64,000 bases of DNA from CAZPHU01 sp964586285. GTDB lineage: Bacteria > Fibrobacterota > Chitinivibrionia > Chitinivibrionales > CAYFVL01. The stretch spans positions 17,039-81,038 of the forward strand of contig CAZPHU010000002.1 of assembly GCA_964586285.1 (NCBI GenBank), given 5' to 3'. The position numbers and the translations under genes were made by a program. Positions 25,836 to 34,770 of the stretch are shown piece after piece; position 1 is the first letter of the stretch, and the number at the start of each line of letters is the position of its first letter. The notes below the pieces were generated by a model. It did no database searches and had not been told where the DNA came from. It saw only the letters and a program-made list of their open reading frames with translations.

Positions 25836-26130
25836 TTTCAGTAGTGAGGCCCTGGGGTCCGATACTCCAGTTATAGTTGATTTCTGGGCTCCCTGGTGTG
25901 GTCCTTGCAAAATGTTGGGCCCTATTTTGGAAGATTTGGCTCAAGAGTATGTGGGAAAAATTAAGATAGGAAAGCTTAATGTCGATGATAATCCTCAGAC
26001 CGCATCAAAATATGGCATTATAAGCATTCCAACCATGCTTTTCATTAAAAATGGTGCAGTTGCTGATCAGCATGTAGGATTGTTAGCTAAAGATCCATTA
26101 AAAACAAAGATCGACAACTTTTTGGCCTAG
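25798..26130 (+). CDS. trxA: Thioredoxin
   Basis: 110-residue cytoplasmic thioredoxin. The redox centre is Cys34-Gly-Pro-Cys37 in 'FWAPWCGPCKMLGP', with the cis-proline in 'SIPTMLFIKNG'. It reduces disulfides in ribonucleotide reductase, methionine sulfoxide reductase and other substrates, recharged by thioredoxin reductase (not in this window). The start at 25798 is set by AAGGAG nine bases before and by the usual thioredoxin N-terminus; the frame is open further upstream. It overlaps the preceding gene by 38 bases. A GC-rich hairpin follows at 26145. Confidence 0.96.
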   Translation: MAKDQIIEFTDSNFSSEALGSDTPVIVDFWAPWCGPCKMLGPILEDLAQEYVGKIKIGKLNVDDNPQTASKYGIISIPTMLFIKNGAVADQHVGLLAKDPLKTKIDNFLA

Positions 26131-26144
26131 TTAAGCATAACCGT

Positions 26145-26169
26145 CGAGGCGCCTTCATTCGGTGCCTCG
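26145..26169 (+). terminator. Strong hairpin after thioredoxin
   Basis: Nine-pair stem (CGAGGCGCC with GGTGCCTCG, one G-T pair) around a 7-base loop, 15 bases past the trxA stop. Only a weak T-rich stretch (ATTCCTTACT) follows, so termination efficiency is uncertain. Confidence 0.5.
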
Positions 26170-26236
26170 ATTCCTTACTCACAACAACCTAATCCGTTAT
26201 ATATTTACGGCTTACGGGAGAAATTTAAAGAAACGC

Positions 26237-27730
26237 ATGAAAATTCTGGCACTCAATCCCCCCTTTTTACCAAAATACTCGCGAGAGTCACGTTCACCTG
26301 CAGTAACCAAAAGTGGTACTTTGTATTATCCAATGTGGTTGGCCTATGCGGTGGGATATCTTGAAAAAAACGGTCATGAGGTACTTTTTCTCGATGCTCC
26401 GGCCTTAGGATTGGATCATGCAGAAACATTGCGTCGTGCAAAAGAATTCTCCCCGTCTTTGATCGTAGTCGATTCTTCCACGCCCAGTATCTATAACGAC
26501 ACAGCCCTGGCAGGTGAGTTTAAAAAACACATTGCGGGTGTTTTCACAATTCTTGTGGGGGTGCATGTCTCTGCTCTACCCGAAGAGACACTGCGCGATA
26601 ATCCTCAAGGTGCTGATGCGACCGCATTTGGGGAATACGATGAAACTCTGGTGGAACTCGCTTCTGTTATTGAGAAAAATGGAACCGATGATAAATCCCT
26701 GAAGGGAATAAGGGGAATAGCATTTAGGTCATCCGACGGTTCGGTGATCAAAAACGAAACACGAGATCCTATCGAGGACTTGGATGATATACCATTTGTG
26801 TCGGAAGTTTATAAGAAGCATTTGGACATATCTCCTTATTTTTACGGCCATAGCCGTTATCCGTTGATTGTTTTGGTTACGGGACGCGGTTGCCCTTTTC
26901 GGTGCACATTTTGCGTAGTGCCACAGACTATGCATGGTCACAAGTATCGTAAGAGATCGGTTGATAATATCGTAGAAGAATTCAGGTATATTTCCGAGAA
27001 CTTTCCGCAGGCTCAGGAAATTATGATCGAAGATGATACTCTTACCGCCGATAGAAAACGTTGTCGTGAGCTTTCACAAAAACTTATCAACCAGAAACTA
27101 ACCCGCATTCCCTGGTCGGCCAACTCACGTGCCGATGTAGACTTCGAAACCATGCACCTGATGAAAAAAGCAGGTTGCAGATTGTTTTGTGTCGGTTTTG
27201 AAAGCGGGGAACAACAGATTCTAGATAATATAAAAAAGGGAACGAAAATTCCCCGTATTCGTCAGTTTCGCTCCGATGCACGCAAAGCGGGAATACTTGT
27301 ACATGGGTGTTTCATGGTCGGGAACAGGGGAGAAACAGCTCAAACTTTAGAGAAAACTTTGAGGTTCGCAAAAGAATTAAATCCAGATACAGCGCAGTTC
27401 TACCCGATTATGGCTTATCCGGGAACCAGTGATTATGCATGGTTTAAAGAAAAAGGATGGCTGGTCACAACCGATTATCGTAAGTGGCTTACCAAAGATG
27501 GACTGCACTCATCGGTTGTATCCAATCCCGATCTGACTTACGACACTCTGGTGGAATTTTGTGATCGTGCGCGGCGTGAGTTCTACATGCGCCCGTCATA
27601 CCTGATCCAGAAGATTGCCCAGGCTATCAAATCTCCCTCAGAGGCACCGCGGCTTTTTAAGGGGTTTAAAACGCTAGTCAAACACCTGTTTACTCCCTCC
27701 ATAAGACGAAAACAGGGGAGTTGTTCATGA
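26237..27730 (+). CDS. B12-binding-domain radical SAM protein
   Basis: 497 residues from the ATG at 26237. This start is preferred because it gives the family's usual 'MKILALNPPFLP', while the upstream extension runs through the hairpin at 26145. Residues 1-170 match a cobalamin-binding Rossmann domain; the radical SAM cluster is Cys219, Cys223, Cys226 in 'GRGCPFRCTFCVVP'. The core continues with 'IMIEDDTLTADRKRCRELS' and 'LFCVGFESGEQQILDNIKKG'. The family includes methyltransferases and ring-forming enzymes of lipid, hopanoid and antibiotic pathways, so the substrate is open. The downstream GT2 gene overlaps its stop by 4 bases, hinting at a shared role in glycolipid or lipid modification. 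Confidence 0.88.
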   Translation: MKILALNPPFLPKYSRESRSPAVTKSGTLYYPMWLAYAVGYLEKNGHEVLFLDAPALGLDHAETLRRAKEFSPSLIVVDSSTPSIYNDTALAGEFKKHIAGVFTILVGVHVSALPEETLRDNPQGADATAFGEYDETLVELASVIEKNGTDDKSLKGIRGIAFRSSDGSVIKNETRDPIEDLDDIPFVSEVYKKHLDISPYFYGHSRYPLIVLVTGRGCPFRCTFCVVPQTMHGHKYRKRSVDNIVEEFRYISENFPQAQEIMIEDDTLTADRKRCRELSQKLINQKLTRIPWSANSRADVDFETMHLMKKAGCRLFCVGFESGEQQILDNIKKGTKIPRIRQFRSDARKAGILVHGCFMVGNRGETAQTLEKTLRFAKELNPDTAQFYPIMAYPGTSDYAWFKEKGWLVTTDYRKWLTKDGLHSSVVSNPDLTYDTLVEFCDRARREFYMRPSYLIQKIAQAIKSPSEAPRLFKGFKTLVKHLFTPSIRRKQGSCS

Positions 27731-28869
27731 TTCTCCTACTTCAGGTAGTCTTCTGGATTTCTATCGGCTTTGTCGCCTATTCATATGTCATATACCCACT
27801 TATTCTTCCGGTACTTGCCCGGATTTTTGGACGGGAGACACAACCCGATTTCTCTCACGAGCCCACGGTCGGAATAATTATTCCTGCCTATAACGAACAG
27901 GAAGTTATTCGGAAAAAGATAGATAATGTGCTTGCCATTGAGTATCCGCCCGAAAAAATCAGAGTCTGGGTCGGCTCCGATCAGTCGACTGATGCAACAG
28001 ATGAGCTGGTATGCGGCTACGGTGATGAACGGGTTAAGCTTTGGAGAGCACCACAAAGGGGTGGAAAAACAGAAATCCTCAACCAGTTAATACCAATAGT
28101 TGATACAGAAATCGTGTTTTTGACTGATGCCAACACAATGCACAATACCGACAGCCTTCGGCAGATGGTAAAGCATTTTGCCGATTCTGAGGTAGGGGCT
28201 GTTGCCGGGCACGTCAACCACGTAATTGGAGAGTCGGAGCAGATCGAAGAGATAATATACAGAACATTTGAGTCGCGGCAGAAGCATTTGGAGAGCAAAC
28301 TCCACAGCAGCATTTCAGCTTTTGGAGGCTTCTATAGCATGCGTAGGGAGCTTTTCCAGCCAATTCCTCGAAATGCCTATTCTAATGATGATGTGCTTAT
28401 ACCCATGAATGTTATCCGCCGGGGATTTAGGGTAATCTACGAACCCGATGCAGTCTCTCAGGAAGATATGGGCGAGAGTATTAATATGGAATTTCTACGA
28501 CGAATTCGAATAGGGGCCGGTAATTTTCAGGCATTTTTCTGGTTGCTCGATTTCGCCAATCCCTTTCGAGGATGGCCCGCCTTCTGTTTTCTATCACATA
28601 AGGCAACCAGGTGGTTTTCTCCTTTATTCATGTTGACCGGCTTAATTTGTTGCTCGATTTTGAGCGTCACTGGAGTTGGAATCTTGTACAAACTTCTGTT
28701 ACTTTTCGGATTGTCCGGTATAACAACCGCAATTATCTTTCGAATTGTAAAGCTGAAAGTGTTGCGACCGGTTTTTTATTTCCTTACAATGAACACCGCA
28801 CTGCTTCTAGGTTTTTTTCGCTACCTAGGTGGAATTAAATCAGCCGCTTGGACACGAACCTCAAGGTAA
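27727..28869 (+). CDS. Membrane glycosyltransferase, family 2
   Basis: 380 residues from the ATG at 27727 (GGGGAG six bases upstream). One N-terminal membrane segment, a GT-A catalytic domain (about 45-260), then two or three C-terminal membrane segments. Catalytic marks: 'VGIIIPAYNEQEVI', 'VGSDQSTDATDEL', 'FLTDANTMHN' (the metal/nucleotide-binding acidic site) and 'EDMGESINMEFLRRIRIGAG', near the QxxRW-like position of processive enzymes (here RRIRIG, not a perfect match). It should polymerise or transfer a sugar at the inner membrane face. It is translationally coupled to the radical SAM gene. Confidence 0.9.
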   Translation: MILLLQVVFWISIGFVAYSYVIYPLILPVLARIFGRETQPDFSHEPTVGIIIPAYNEQEVIRKKIDNVLAIEYPPEKIRVWVGSDQSTDATDELVCGYGDERVKLWRAPQRGGKTEILNQLIPIVDTEIVFLTDANTMHNTDSLRQMVKHFADSEVGAVAGHVNHVIGESEQIEEIIYRTFESRQKHLESKLHSSISAFGGFYSMRRELFQPIPRNAYSNDDVLIPMNVIRRGFRVIYEPDAVSQEDMGESINMEFLRRIRIGAGNFQAFFWLLDFANPFRGWPAFCFLSHKATRWFSPLFMLTGLICCSILSVTGVGILYKLLLLFGLSGITTAIIFRIVKLKVLRPVFYFLTMNTALLLGFFRYLGGIKSAAWTRTSR

Positions 28870-29041
28870 TTTAAGAAAGGAAAGTTTGCATCTTTTTCAG
28901 CTCTTATTTAATTCATAACCACGATACATCCGCTCCCTGAGGATTCACTGCAACAGAGCTTTTATTATATTCTAACAAATAAATAATGTATTTTCATTAA
29001 AACAGATATATACTATATGATGTTATAAGCCGGTTTATTAT

Positions 29042-29070
29042 TTGATGTAGCCGGCATTAAATACTATGAA
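29042..29070 (+). promoter_or_regulatory. Possible sigma-70 type promoter
   Basis: TTGATG (29042-29047), a 17-base spacer and TATGAA (29065-29070) lie 28 bases before the lipoprotein ATG, in an A+T-rich region. The match is partial. Confidence 0.35.
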
Positions 29071-29097
29071 TCTCATTATCGAAGGAGGCAAGATAGA

Positions 29098-29475
29098 ATG
29101 GTCCGTTCACTTCTGGCAGTCGCACTGACAATGGTTGTTGTAATCGCATGTAGTTCTACTGAAAGCGTCAAAAGAGAGGATATGTTTGTGGTCTCCGAAC
29201 AGCTGCGTGAAACCGCTACTGTACAAATGGGTTCCGACAACGACGGGTTCACTAAATTTATCCCAGAAGGTACTAAGCTAAAGGCTGTTTTCTCCACCAC
29301 CCCGGCCGCATCTTATTTTGAATGCGTTCCCGTGGAGGTTAACGGACAAGACGATCCGGACTATATCGAGACATTCTTTGTTCCTGAATCTATGCGAATG
29401 TCCGAAGAATATCAAGGATTTACATTCAGTTTGCCTGTTGAATATATCGGCAGCAAGATTAAAAGAATAAAATGA
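29098..29475 (+). CDS. Small lipoprotein of unknown function
   Basis: 125 residues with a lipoprotein signal: 'LLAVALTMVVVIAC' gives a lipobox ending at Cys18. The mature part starts Ser/Thr/Glu-rich and then shows alternating hydrophobic strands ('TKLKAVFSTTPAASYFECVP', 'FTFSLPVEYIGSKI'), suggesting a small beta-rich domain. No family recognised. AAGGAGG lies at the right distance before the ATG. The next gene, 130 bases downstream on the same strand, encodes an exported leucine-rich-repeat protein; a shared envelope role is only a guess. Confidence 0.78.
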   Translation: MVRSLLAVALTMVVVIACSSTESVKREDMFVVSEQLRETATVQMGSDNDGFTKFIPEGTKLKAVFSTTPAASYFECVPVEVNGQDDPDYIETFFVPESMRMSEEYQGFTFSLPVEYIGSKIKRIK

Positions 29476-29504
29476 GCATGAGCTGACGAACGCAAAAGAG
29501 ATCT

Positions 29505-29523
29505 CTAAAAATGGTGATTTTAG
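29505..29523 (+). terminator. Weak A+T-rich hairpin
   Basis: CTAAAA pairs with TTTTAG around a 7-base loop, followed by GTTTTCTT, 30 bases past the lipoprotein stop. The stem has low G+C, so termination is doubtful. Confidence 0.3.
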
Positions 29524-29605
29524 GTTTTCTTGGTGCCAATAATTTATTATTAGAGGCAGGATTAAAATCGAACGTTTTACATCATCCATTCAAATGGGGT
29601 AAAGT

Positions 29606-30298
29606 ATGAAATTTTTAGAGATGTCTTTTTTCTGCCTGATGCTCTTAGTTTTCGGTGTTTTTGCCCAATCAAGTGATAAAGAAATTATCAGGTCGCTTCT
29701 GGATATTAACGGATATGAAAACGTGGCAGTGGAAGATGTCGCGACTTTCAAGGACGAAAAAGCAATCAAACTGAATTTGAATAACCCTGATATCACCCAG
29801 GACGGATTCACAATAATTCCTCCGACAATCGGCCAGCTGGCCTCGTTGCTCACTCTGTCTGCCAACGATAATGATATCAAAACACTGCCCAAAGAAATCG
29901 CTAATCTGGTCTCGCTTGTAGAATTGGAACTTAAGAGTAACACCCTTTTTGAACTTCCTCCGGAAATAGGTAAGCTGAAACAACTTAAAATCCTTGATCT
30001 CCGAAACAATGAATTAAGAAAACTTCCGTCGGAAATAGCACAACTCGAAAATTTATGGAAGCTGCAATTGTGGGGGAATGAATTAAGTGATCTTCCAGAA
30101 GAAATCGGAAAAATGAAATCCCTCAAAGAACTGTATCTTCGAAACAATCGGTTAAAAACGTTACCAAAGGCGATTATGACCATGAATCTTAGTTATTTAG
30201 GAATTCAGGACAACAAGCTCTGCGATCTTGATCCGGAGCTTGAAAGTTGGCTTAAAAAAAGGGATGAAAGATATCGTTCCTGGCAAAAGTGCTGGTGA
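29606..30298 (+). CDS. Exported leucine-rich-repeat protein
   Basis: 230 residues. A signal peptide ('EMSFFCLMLLVFGVFAQSS') is followed by about six leucine-rich repeats of 23 residues with the pattern 'LPxEIGxLxxLxxLxLxxN', for example 'LPPEIGKLKQLKILDLRNNE' and 'LPEEIGKMKSLKELYLRNN'. A short capping region ends the protein. LRR solenoids usually bind other proteins; this one would act outside the cytoplasm. The consensus is of the type seen in small-GTPase-linked LRR proteins, but no GTPase or enzyme domain is attached. GGGGTAA lies before the ATG. Confidence 0.9.
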   Translation: MKFLEMSFFCLMLLVFGVFAQSSDKEIIRSLLDINGYENVAVEDVATFKDEKAIKLNLNNPDITQDGFTIIPPTIGQLASLLTLSANDNDIKTLPKEIANLVSLVELELKSNTLFELPPEIGKLKQLKILDLRNNELRKLPSEIAQLENLWKLQLWGNELSDLPEEIGKMKSLKELYLRNNRLKTLPKAIMTMNLSYLGIQDNKLCDLDPELESWLKKRDERYRSWQKCW

Positions 30299-30305
30299 AA
30301 AGAAG

Positions 30306-30323
30306 AGGCCTTTAAAGAGGCCT
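30306..30323. terminator. Short hairpin between convergent genes
   Basis: Two copies of the self-complementary AGGCCT flank TTAAAG. The hairpin is followed by TATTTA on the plus strand and CTTCTTTTC on the minus strand, between the stops of the LRR and DUF1854 genes. Confidence 0.45.
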
Positions 30324-30337
30324 TATTTACTAGAGAA

Positions 30338-30829
30338 TCAAATAAGCCGATTTAGTTGTTGAGTTGAGCGTTTATTTAGATCTGAACGATTTTTAATTCT
30401 GTATCGTCTGTTTTGTTCGTCTGTAATAAGCAAAGAGCCGTTTGCGGACCATATCATACTTTCCTGACGGTTACGCACTGTGAAAGTTGCCTCGCCACGA
30501 TCAGTAAGAACCGACCATGTGTCCACACGACGATTATGTGGTTTAATTGAGTAAATTTCTATAATCTCAGGAATGAAGTATCGGAATTTTATCTCCTTTT
30601 TAACTAACTGCTGCTGATTGAACTGCAGATCTTTGATATTACTTATCATGCCAACCTGCGTTTTAGCGCCGGTGAGTGATTCATGGATTATGGCAATATA
30701 GCTGTCGGGATCTGAAAGAGGAAAAAGAGGCACACACGAGACCGGAACATATTGGCTGCCGTCTAAGAAAGTAACCTGTAATTCACCTTCGGATTTACGA
30801 GAGAAATTCATATTATCTTTTCCAGTCAC
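30338..30829 (-). CDS. DUF1854 family protein
   Basis: 163 residues of the DUF1854 family. Visible traits: 'EGELQVTFLDGSQYVPVSCV', 'REAxFxVRNRQESM'-like text ('GEATFTVRNRQESMIW') and the late 'GSLLITDEQNRRYRIKN', which fit this family's 'R....DvdGNRY.I' end. DUF1854 proteins are known as neighbours of an ABC exporter in cyanophycin-related loci, exactly as here. No biochemical role is established. The frame starts with GTG at 30829, nine bases after the ABC gene's stop; an ATG six codons later (30811) is the alternative start. It is certainly co-transcribed with the ABC gene. Confidence 0.8.
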   Translation of the reverse strand: MTGKDNMNFSRKSEGELQVTFLDGSQYVPVSCVPLFPLSDPDSYIAIIHESLTGAKTQVGMISNIKDLQFNQQQLVKKEIKFRYFIPEIIEIYSIKPHNRRVDTWSVLTDRGEATFTVRNRQESMIWSANGSLLITDEQNRRYRIKNRSDLNKRSTQQLNRLI

Positions 30830-30838
30830 TTTTCTGAA

Positions 30839-33049
30839 TCATTCATTTAAAGCAAAAATGCGGTTAAGTTCCTTTTGAGTTGAAACCAGCCGGCTGAACA
30901 GCCCTTGCCTTTCTAATAATTCCTCATGCGTACCGATCTCGACAAGTTTACCCTCATCAATCACGAAAAGTCTGTTACAGTTGCGCAGGGTGGACAATCT
31001 GTGAGCGATAGCAATAGTTGTACGGTTATGAGTCAGGCGATCTAAAGCTTGTTGAATTTTCGCTTCGGTTTCCGTGTCTACGGAGGATGTCGCTTCATCG
31101 AGAATGAGCACACGCGGATTGCGAAGTATTGCGCGTGCAATGGAGATCCTTTGTTTTTCACCACCTGACAATTTGTTGCCCCTTTCCCCGACCTGAGTGT
31201 CATAGCCGTCAGGTTTCTTTAAAATAAAGTCGTGTACATTTGCCGCTACTGCTGCTTCGATTACCTCTTCGGGTGTTGCATCAGGCTTCGCATAGGCGAT
31301 ATTTTCGTAAATCGTACCATTAAAAAGAAAAGTTTCCTGAAGCACGATTCCGATATGTGACCGTACATCTTTAAAATTTACCTTGCTTATGTCGTGTCCG
31401 TCTATCAGAATGCGTCCGTCGTCGGGAGAATAAAGACGGCAAATAAGATTAATTAGAGTGCTTTTTCCGGCTCCGCTTTTTCCTACAAGTCCCACAATTT
31501 CATTTTCCTGAATTTCAAAGCTCATATTTCGGATGACAGGCTTAAGCGAATTGTAGCCGAATGTTACATTATCAAATGTGACGGTACCCTTTATCTTCTC
31601 CAAACGTATAGCAGCGGGCACATCAACAATTTCAGGATCTGTGTCAAGAACATCAAAAAGTCGCTCCGCGGCACTCAAGGAGCCAAACAGCATATGTGTC
31701 ATTCGGGAAAGTGTAAATACCGGCCGATAAAACATAGACAGGTATCCGGCGTAAGCTACCACCGAACCGATTGACATTCGGCCGCTTAAAACGAGATCCC
31801 CTCCCACAAACCATACCAGAACAGATCCGATGATAATCAGTACATGCATAAATGGATTGTACAGGCTCCACATTTTGCTCAGCTCTATGCCTGCATCGCG
31901 ATATGAGCAGTTGAATGAATCGAACTTTTTTATTTCCAACGATTCCTGCCCAAATGACTTAATGACTCGAATACCCGAAACTGAGTCGTTAACAGCAGCA
32001 CTTAAACGGGCTCGATTGTGAAAAAAACTGTGCATATACTGATGAATTTTCGGAAAAATACGGAGTAAGAAAAAAACCGTAGCTATGATGGGCAACAGAA
32101 CAAATGCTGTCAGCCGCCAACTAAGAACAAAAAGAAAAGTTCCCACTCCCAGGAGTGTAAGGATACTTTCTATTGTCAGAGGCATGAAATTTACCAGAAA
32201 TTGCTGCAACTCGCCGCTGTCCTGATTAACTCGAGAAACGATTGAGCCTGTGGGATGCTTATCGTAAAAGGAAAGCGAAAGTTGCTGGAGTTTTGCATAC
32301 AGAGCTGATCGCACATCGTACACGGTTTTGTGCCCTAAAACCCCGGAAAGCCTTGCCTGAAGAGCCGTAAAGAATTGCTGCCCGATATGTGCTCCAAGCA
32401 AAACAAGAACAACCGCGGTGAGCCAGTGAGCATTCGGATAATTTCCTGTTGGCCCCTTTGAAAATACGAAATCTATGAAGAGCTTACTTGTGTAGGGTGC
32501 GGCTAAGCCAAAACCGGTTGCTGCCAGCATGCATAATAACAGTAGAATAAGTTGTTTAGTGTAGGGCCGCGAGAACCGCATCACCCGAAATAAAACAGTT
32601 TTTTTCCTTTTAATCCCTGTCGTTTTTCCCCTTTTATCTGCATGGGTGTAAGCGTTAGGCTGGGCGAAGGTTTTTGTATCTGGTAATTCAAGGAAGGCCT
32701 GTATACTTTCTACTATTGTGGCGAAATCTTTATCTTTTTCGTTGGTCCATGAGATTATCCGATGCAACCGGCCATTTATAGAAGCTGAAAGCACACTGGA
32801 ACCGATAAGGGGTTCTATGGTAAAAGTTTCTATCTGGGAGGTGGCAAGGTCTTTGAGTATCGCCAGCTGTCGCTTACTGTCGTATCCGACTGTGATTAGA
32901 CGCTTCTCTGTCACGATCAGATAGCTGGAACCGAAATTTCCCTCAAGAGTTATGTCCGACTCATAAAATAGCCGTATGGGAGCGCCATGGTAGCGCTGAT
33001 GCAAAAGCGATAAAATGCTGGGTGGTATTGAGCAAGTCGATAACGCCAT
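30839..33049 (-). CDS. ABC exporter with extra N-terminal domain (cyanophycin-locus type)
   Basis: 736 residues: one fused half-transporter that should work as a homodimer. Residues 1-130 form a soluble domain of short strands ('SYLIVTEKRLITVGYDSK', PH-like) not found in ordinary exporters. Six membrane segments follow (about 165-450), then the ATPase: Walker A 'GKSGAGKST' with Lys529, Q-loop 'IGIVLQETFLFNGT', signature 'LSGGEKQRISIARAI', Walker B 'VLILDEATSSVD' and switch 'AIAHRLS'. All ATPase motifs are intact. This layout and the DUF1854 gene beside it match the ABC/DUF1854 pair described near cyanophycin synthetase, but no cphA is in the window. The substrate is unknown. Confidence 0.9.
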   Translation of the reverse strand: MALSTCSIPPSILSLLHQRYHGAPIRLFYESDITLEGNFGSSYLIVTEKRLITVGYDSKRQLAILKDLATSQIETFTIEPLIGSSVLSASINGRLHRIISWTNEKDKDFATIVESIQAFLELPDTKTFAQPNAYTHADKRGKTTGIKRKKTVLFRVMRFSRPYTKQLILLLLCMLAATGFGLAAPYTSKLFIDFVFSKGPTGNYPNAHWLTAVVLVLLGAHIGQQFFTALQARLSGVLGHKTVYDVRSALYAKLQQLSLSFYDKHPTGSIVSRVNQDSGELQQFLVNFMPLTIESILTLLGVGTFLFVLSWRLTAFVLLPIIATVFFLLRIFPKIHQYMHSFFHNRARLSAAVNDSVSGIRVIKSFGQESLEIKKFDSFNCSYRDAGIELSKMWSLYNPFMHVLIIIGSVLVWFVGGDLVLSGRMSIGSVVAYAGYLSMFYRPVFTLSRMTHMLFGSLSAAERLFDVLDTDPEIVDVPAAIRLEKIKGTVTFDNVTFGYNSLKPVIRNMSFEIQENEIVGLVGKSGAGKSTLINLICRLYSPDDGRILIDGHDISKVNFKDVRSHIGIVLQETFLFNGTIYENIAYAKPDATPEEVIEAAVAANVHDFILKKPDGYDTQVGERGNKLSGGEKQRISIARAILRNPRVLILDEATSSVDTETEAKIQQALDRLTHNRTTIAIAHRLSTLRNCNRLFVIDEGKLVEIGTHEELLERQGLFSRLVSTQKELNRIFALNE

Positions 33050-33143
33050 ATTTTTATAATACGTCTAAACTCTGTGCAAATTCAAGAAGCATCTAATTGG
33101 TTCGGATGAATGGATTTTGGGCCGATAACGGCTCGCAGGCTTT

Positions 33144-33163
33144 TCAGCTCAGATGTGAGCTGA
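33144..33163 (-). promoter_or_regulatory. Perfect 8-bp hairpin between serS and the ABC gene
   Basis: TCAGCTCA (33144-33151) and TGAGCTGA (33156-33163) enclose a 4-base loop. It is about 95 bases upstream of the ABC gene and about 185 bases past serS. No T-run follows on the minus strand, so an operator or RNA hairpin is more likely than a terminator. The remaining 299-base gap holds no gene. Confidence 0.35.
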
Positions 33164-33348
33164 TCGAGCAAGAAATAGAAATTTCCGAATTAGAGAGAGG
33201 ACAGATTCTGATGCCCCCTCTCTTAAGAACTTTCGGATACCAGGGTAAAAACATCTAGAAAGCATCAAAAGCAAGTGTTCTTTAACAAGTGCAAAATAAA
33301 ATAATTCTGCATATATCCAAACGTTCATCCGGTCATAAAGCGCATCGT

Positions 33349-34635
33349 TTAGAGTGACGGCACCAGAACATCTTTGCCTAGATAGGGGCGAAGAATTTCT
33401 GGAATCTTTACGGATCCGTCGGATTGCTGAAATTGTTCAACTATAGCTGGAAGGAGTCGGCTAGTTGCCAATCCAGATGCATTTAACGTATGAAGAAACT
33501 CAAGTTTATTAGTACTTTTTCGTCTAAACCGAATATTTCCTCGACGGCTCTGATAATCTGCCGCGCAGGAGGCCGAACTAACCTCTTTGTATTCATTCAT
33601 GCTTGGAATCCAGACCTCAATATCGTATGTTTTTGCCATTGAAGCGCTGCAATCTCGGGCGGCTAGTTTGGAAACCTGATAATGCAGACCAAGCCGCTGA
33701 ACCAGCCGCTCTGCCTTGCCAATCATTTCTTCAAGTGCCGCTTCGGAGTCCTCCGGGCGGCAGTACTGAAATATTTCTACCTTATTGAATTGATGCCCTC
33801 TGATCATACCTCGCTCTTGTGTCCGGTAACTTCCCGCCTCTTTTCGGTAACACGGGGTATATGCAAACAGTTTTTGCGGCAGCTGATCCTCAGAAAGTAT
33901 TTCATCTCGGTAGAAATTTATCAGCGCGGTCTCAGCGGTTGGAAGAAGAAAATGAGTGCTATTTTGATCCGCTTCTGATTTTAAATGGAAGACATCATCA
34001 GAAAACTTTGGGAACTGACCGGCGGTAAAACCACATTGGTGTATCAAAAGGTGAGGTGGTAAAATAAAAGTGTAACCATCCTTTAAATGTTCGTTAATAA
34101 AGTAGTTAAGCAGGGCCCATTCGAATTGGGCACCAATGCCCTTGTAAAGCCAGAAACCGCTTCCTCCCATTTTCACTCCGCGCTCGTAGTCGACCAGTCC
34201 GAGATTCGTGACCAAATCTACATGGTCCTTAGCAGCGAAATCGAATGAAGGCTTTTCGCCCCAGATCCTGATCACTGTATTGTTTTCTTTCCCACCCGCA
34301 ACAACATCCTCGGCGGGTATATTGGGTAGAGATACAAGAAATGTCTGTACTTTTTCTTCAAGCAGCGAAACCAAAGATTCCAGCTCCTTAATCGAGGCCG
34401 AAACAGTTTTCATATCATCCAAAAGATGCTGGACATCCTTGCCTTGTTTCTTTAGGCGGGGAATCTCGCCGGAAACTGAATTCCTTTTTTGCTGTAAATC
34501 ATTGAGATTGTTGATTGCTTGTCGTTTGTCTGTGTCCCATTGCATCAGCTCAGAAAAATCGACACTATCCATGCGCTTAAGAAGAGCTTTCCTGACCTGC
34601 TCGGGTTGTTCACGAATGAGTTTAATATCCAGCAT
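33349..34635 (-). CDS. serS: Seryl-tRNA synthetase
   Basis: Class II aminoacyl-tRNA synthetase, 428 residues, normal length. The N-terminus 'MLDIKLIREQPEQVRKAL' leads into the long helical arm (about 30-105) that grips the tRNA-Ser variable loop. The catalytic core shows motif 2 'TQERGMIRGHQFNKVE' and motif 3 'LHTLNASGLATSRLLPAIVE', plus 'EVSSASCAADYQSRRGNIRF' for serine binding. AAGGAG lies 11 bases before the ATG. No T-box leader is visible in the 135 bases before it. It follows the nitroreductase gene on the same strand. Confidence 0.98.
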   Translation of the reverse strand: MLDIKLIREQPEQVRKALLKRMDSVDFSELMQWDTDKRQAINNLNDLQQKRNSVSGEIPRLKKQGKDVQHLLDDMKTVSASIKELESLVSLLEEKVQTFLVSLPNIPAEDVVAGGKENNTVIRIWGEKPSFDFAAKDHVDLVTNLGLVDYERGVKMGGSGFWLYKGIGAQFEWALLNYFINEHLKDGYTFILPPHLLIHQCGFTAGQFPKFSDDVFHLKSEADQNSTHFLLPTAETALINFYRDEILSEDQLPQKLFAYTPCYRKEAGSYRTQERGMIRGHQFNKVEIFQYCRPEDSEAALEEMIGKAERLVQRLGLHYQVSKLAARDCSASMAKTYDIEVWIPSMNEYKEVSSASCAADYQSRRGNIRFRRKSTNKLEFLHTLNASGLATSRLLPAIVEQFQQSDGSVKIPEILRPYLGKDVLVPSL

Positions 34636-34770
34636 GACTGACTTTGCTCCTTATTATTCTATATAGTAATTTCATCCAGTGTCACAACTTCAATAGCTGT
34701 TTGACTGAAAACGGACAAGCGAAAAATAATCTATCCTTCTTTCCATATCCAACCGCTGCTTAAAAGTTCT

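Noticed and set aside
29590..30183. 197-codon minus-strand frame
   Set aside because: It mirrors the leucine-rich repeats; the repeated Ser/Arg/Leu composition is a by-product of the repeat on the other strand.
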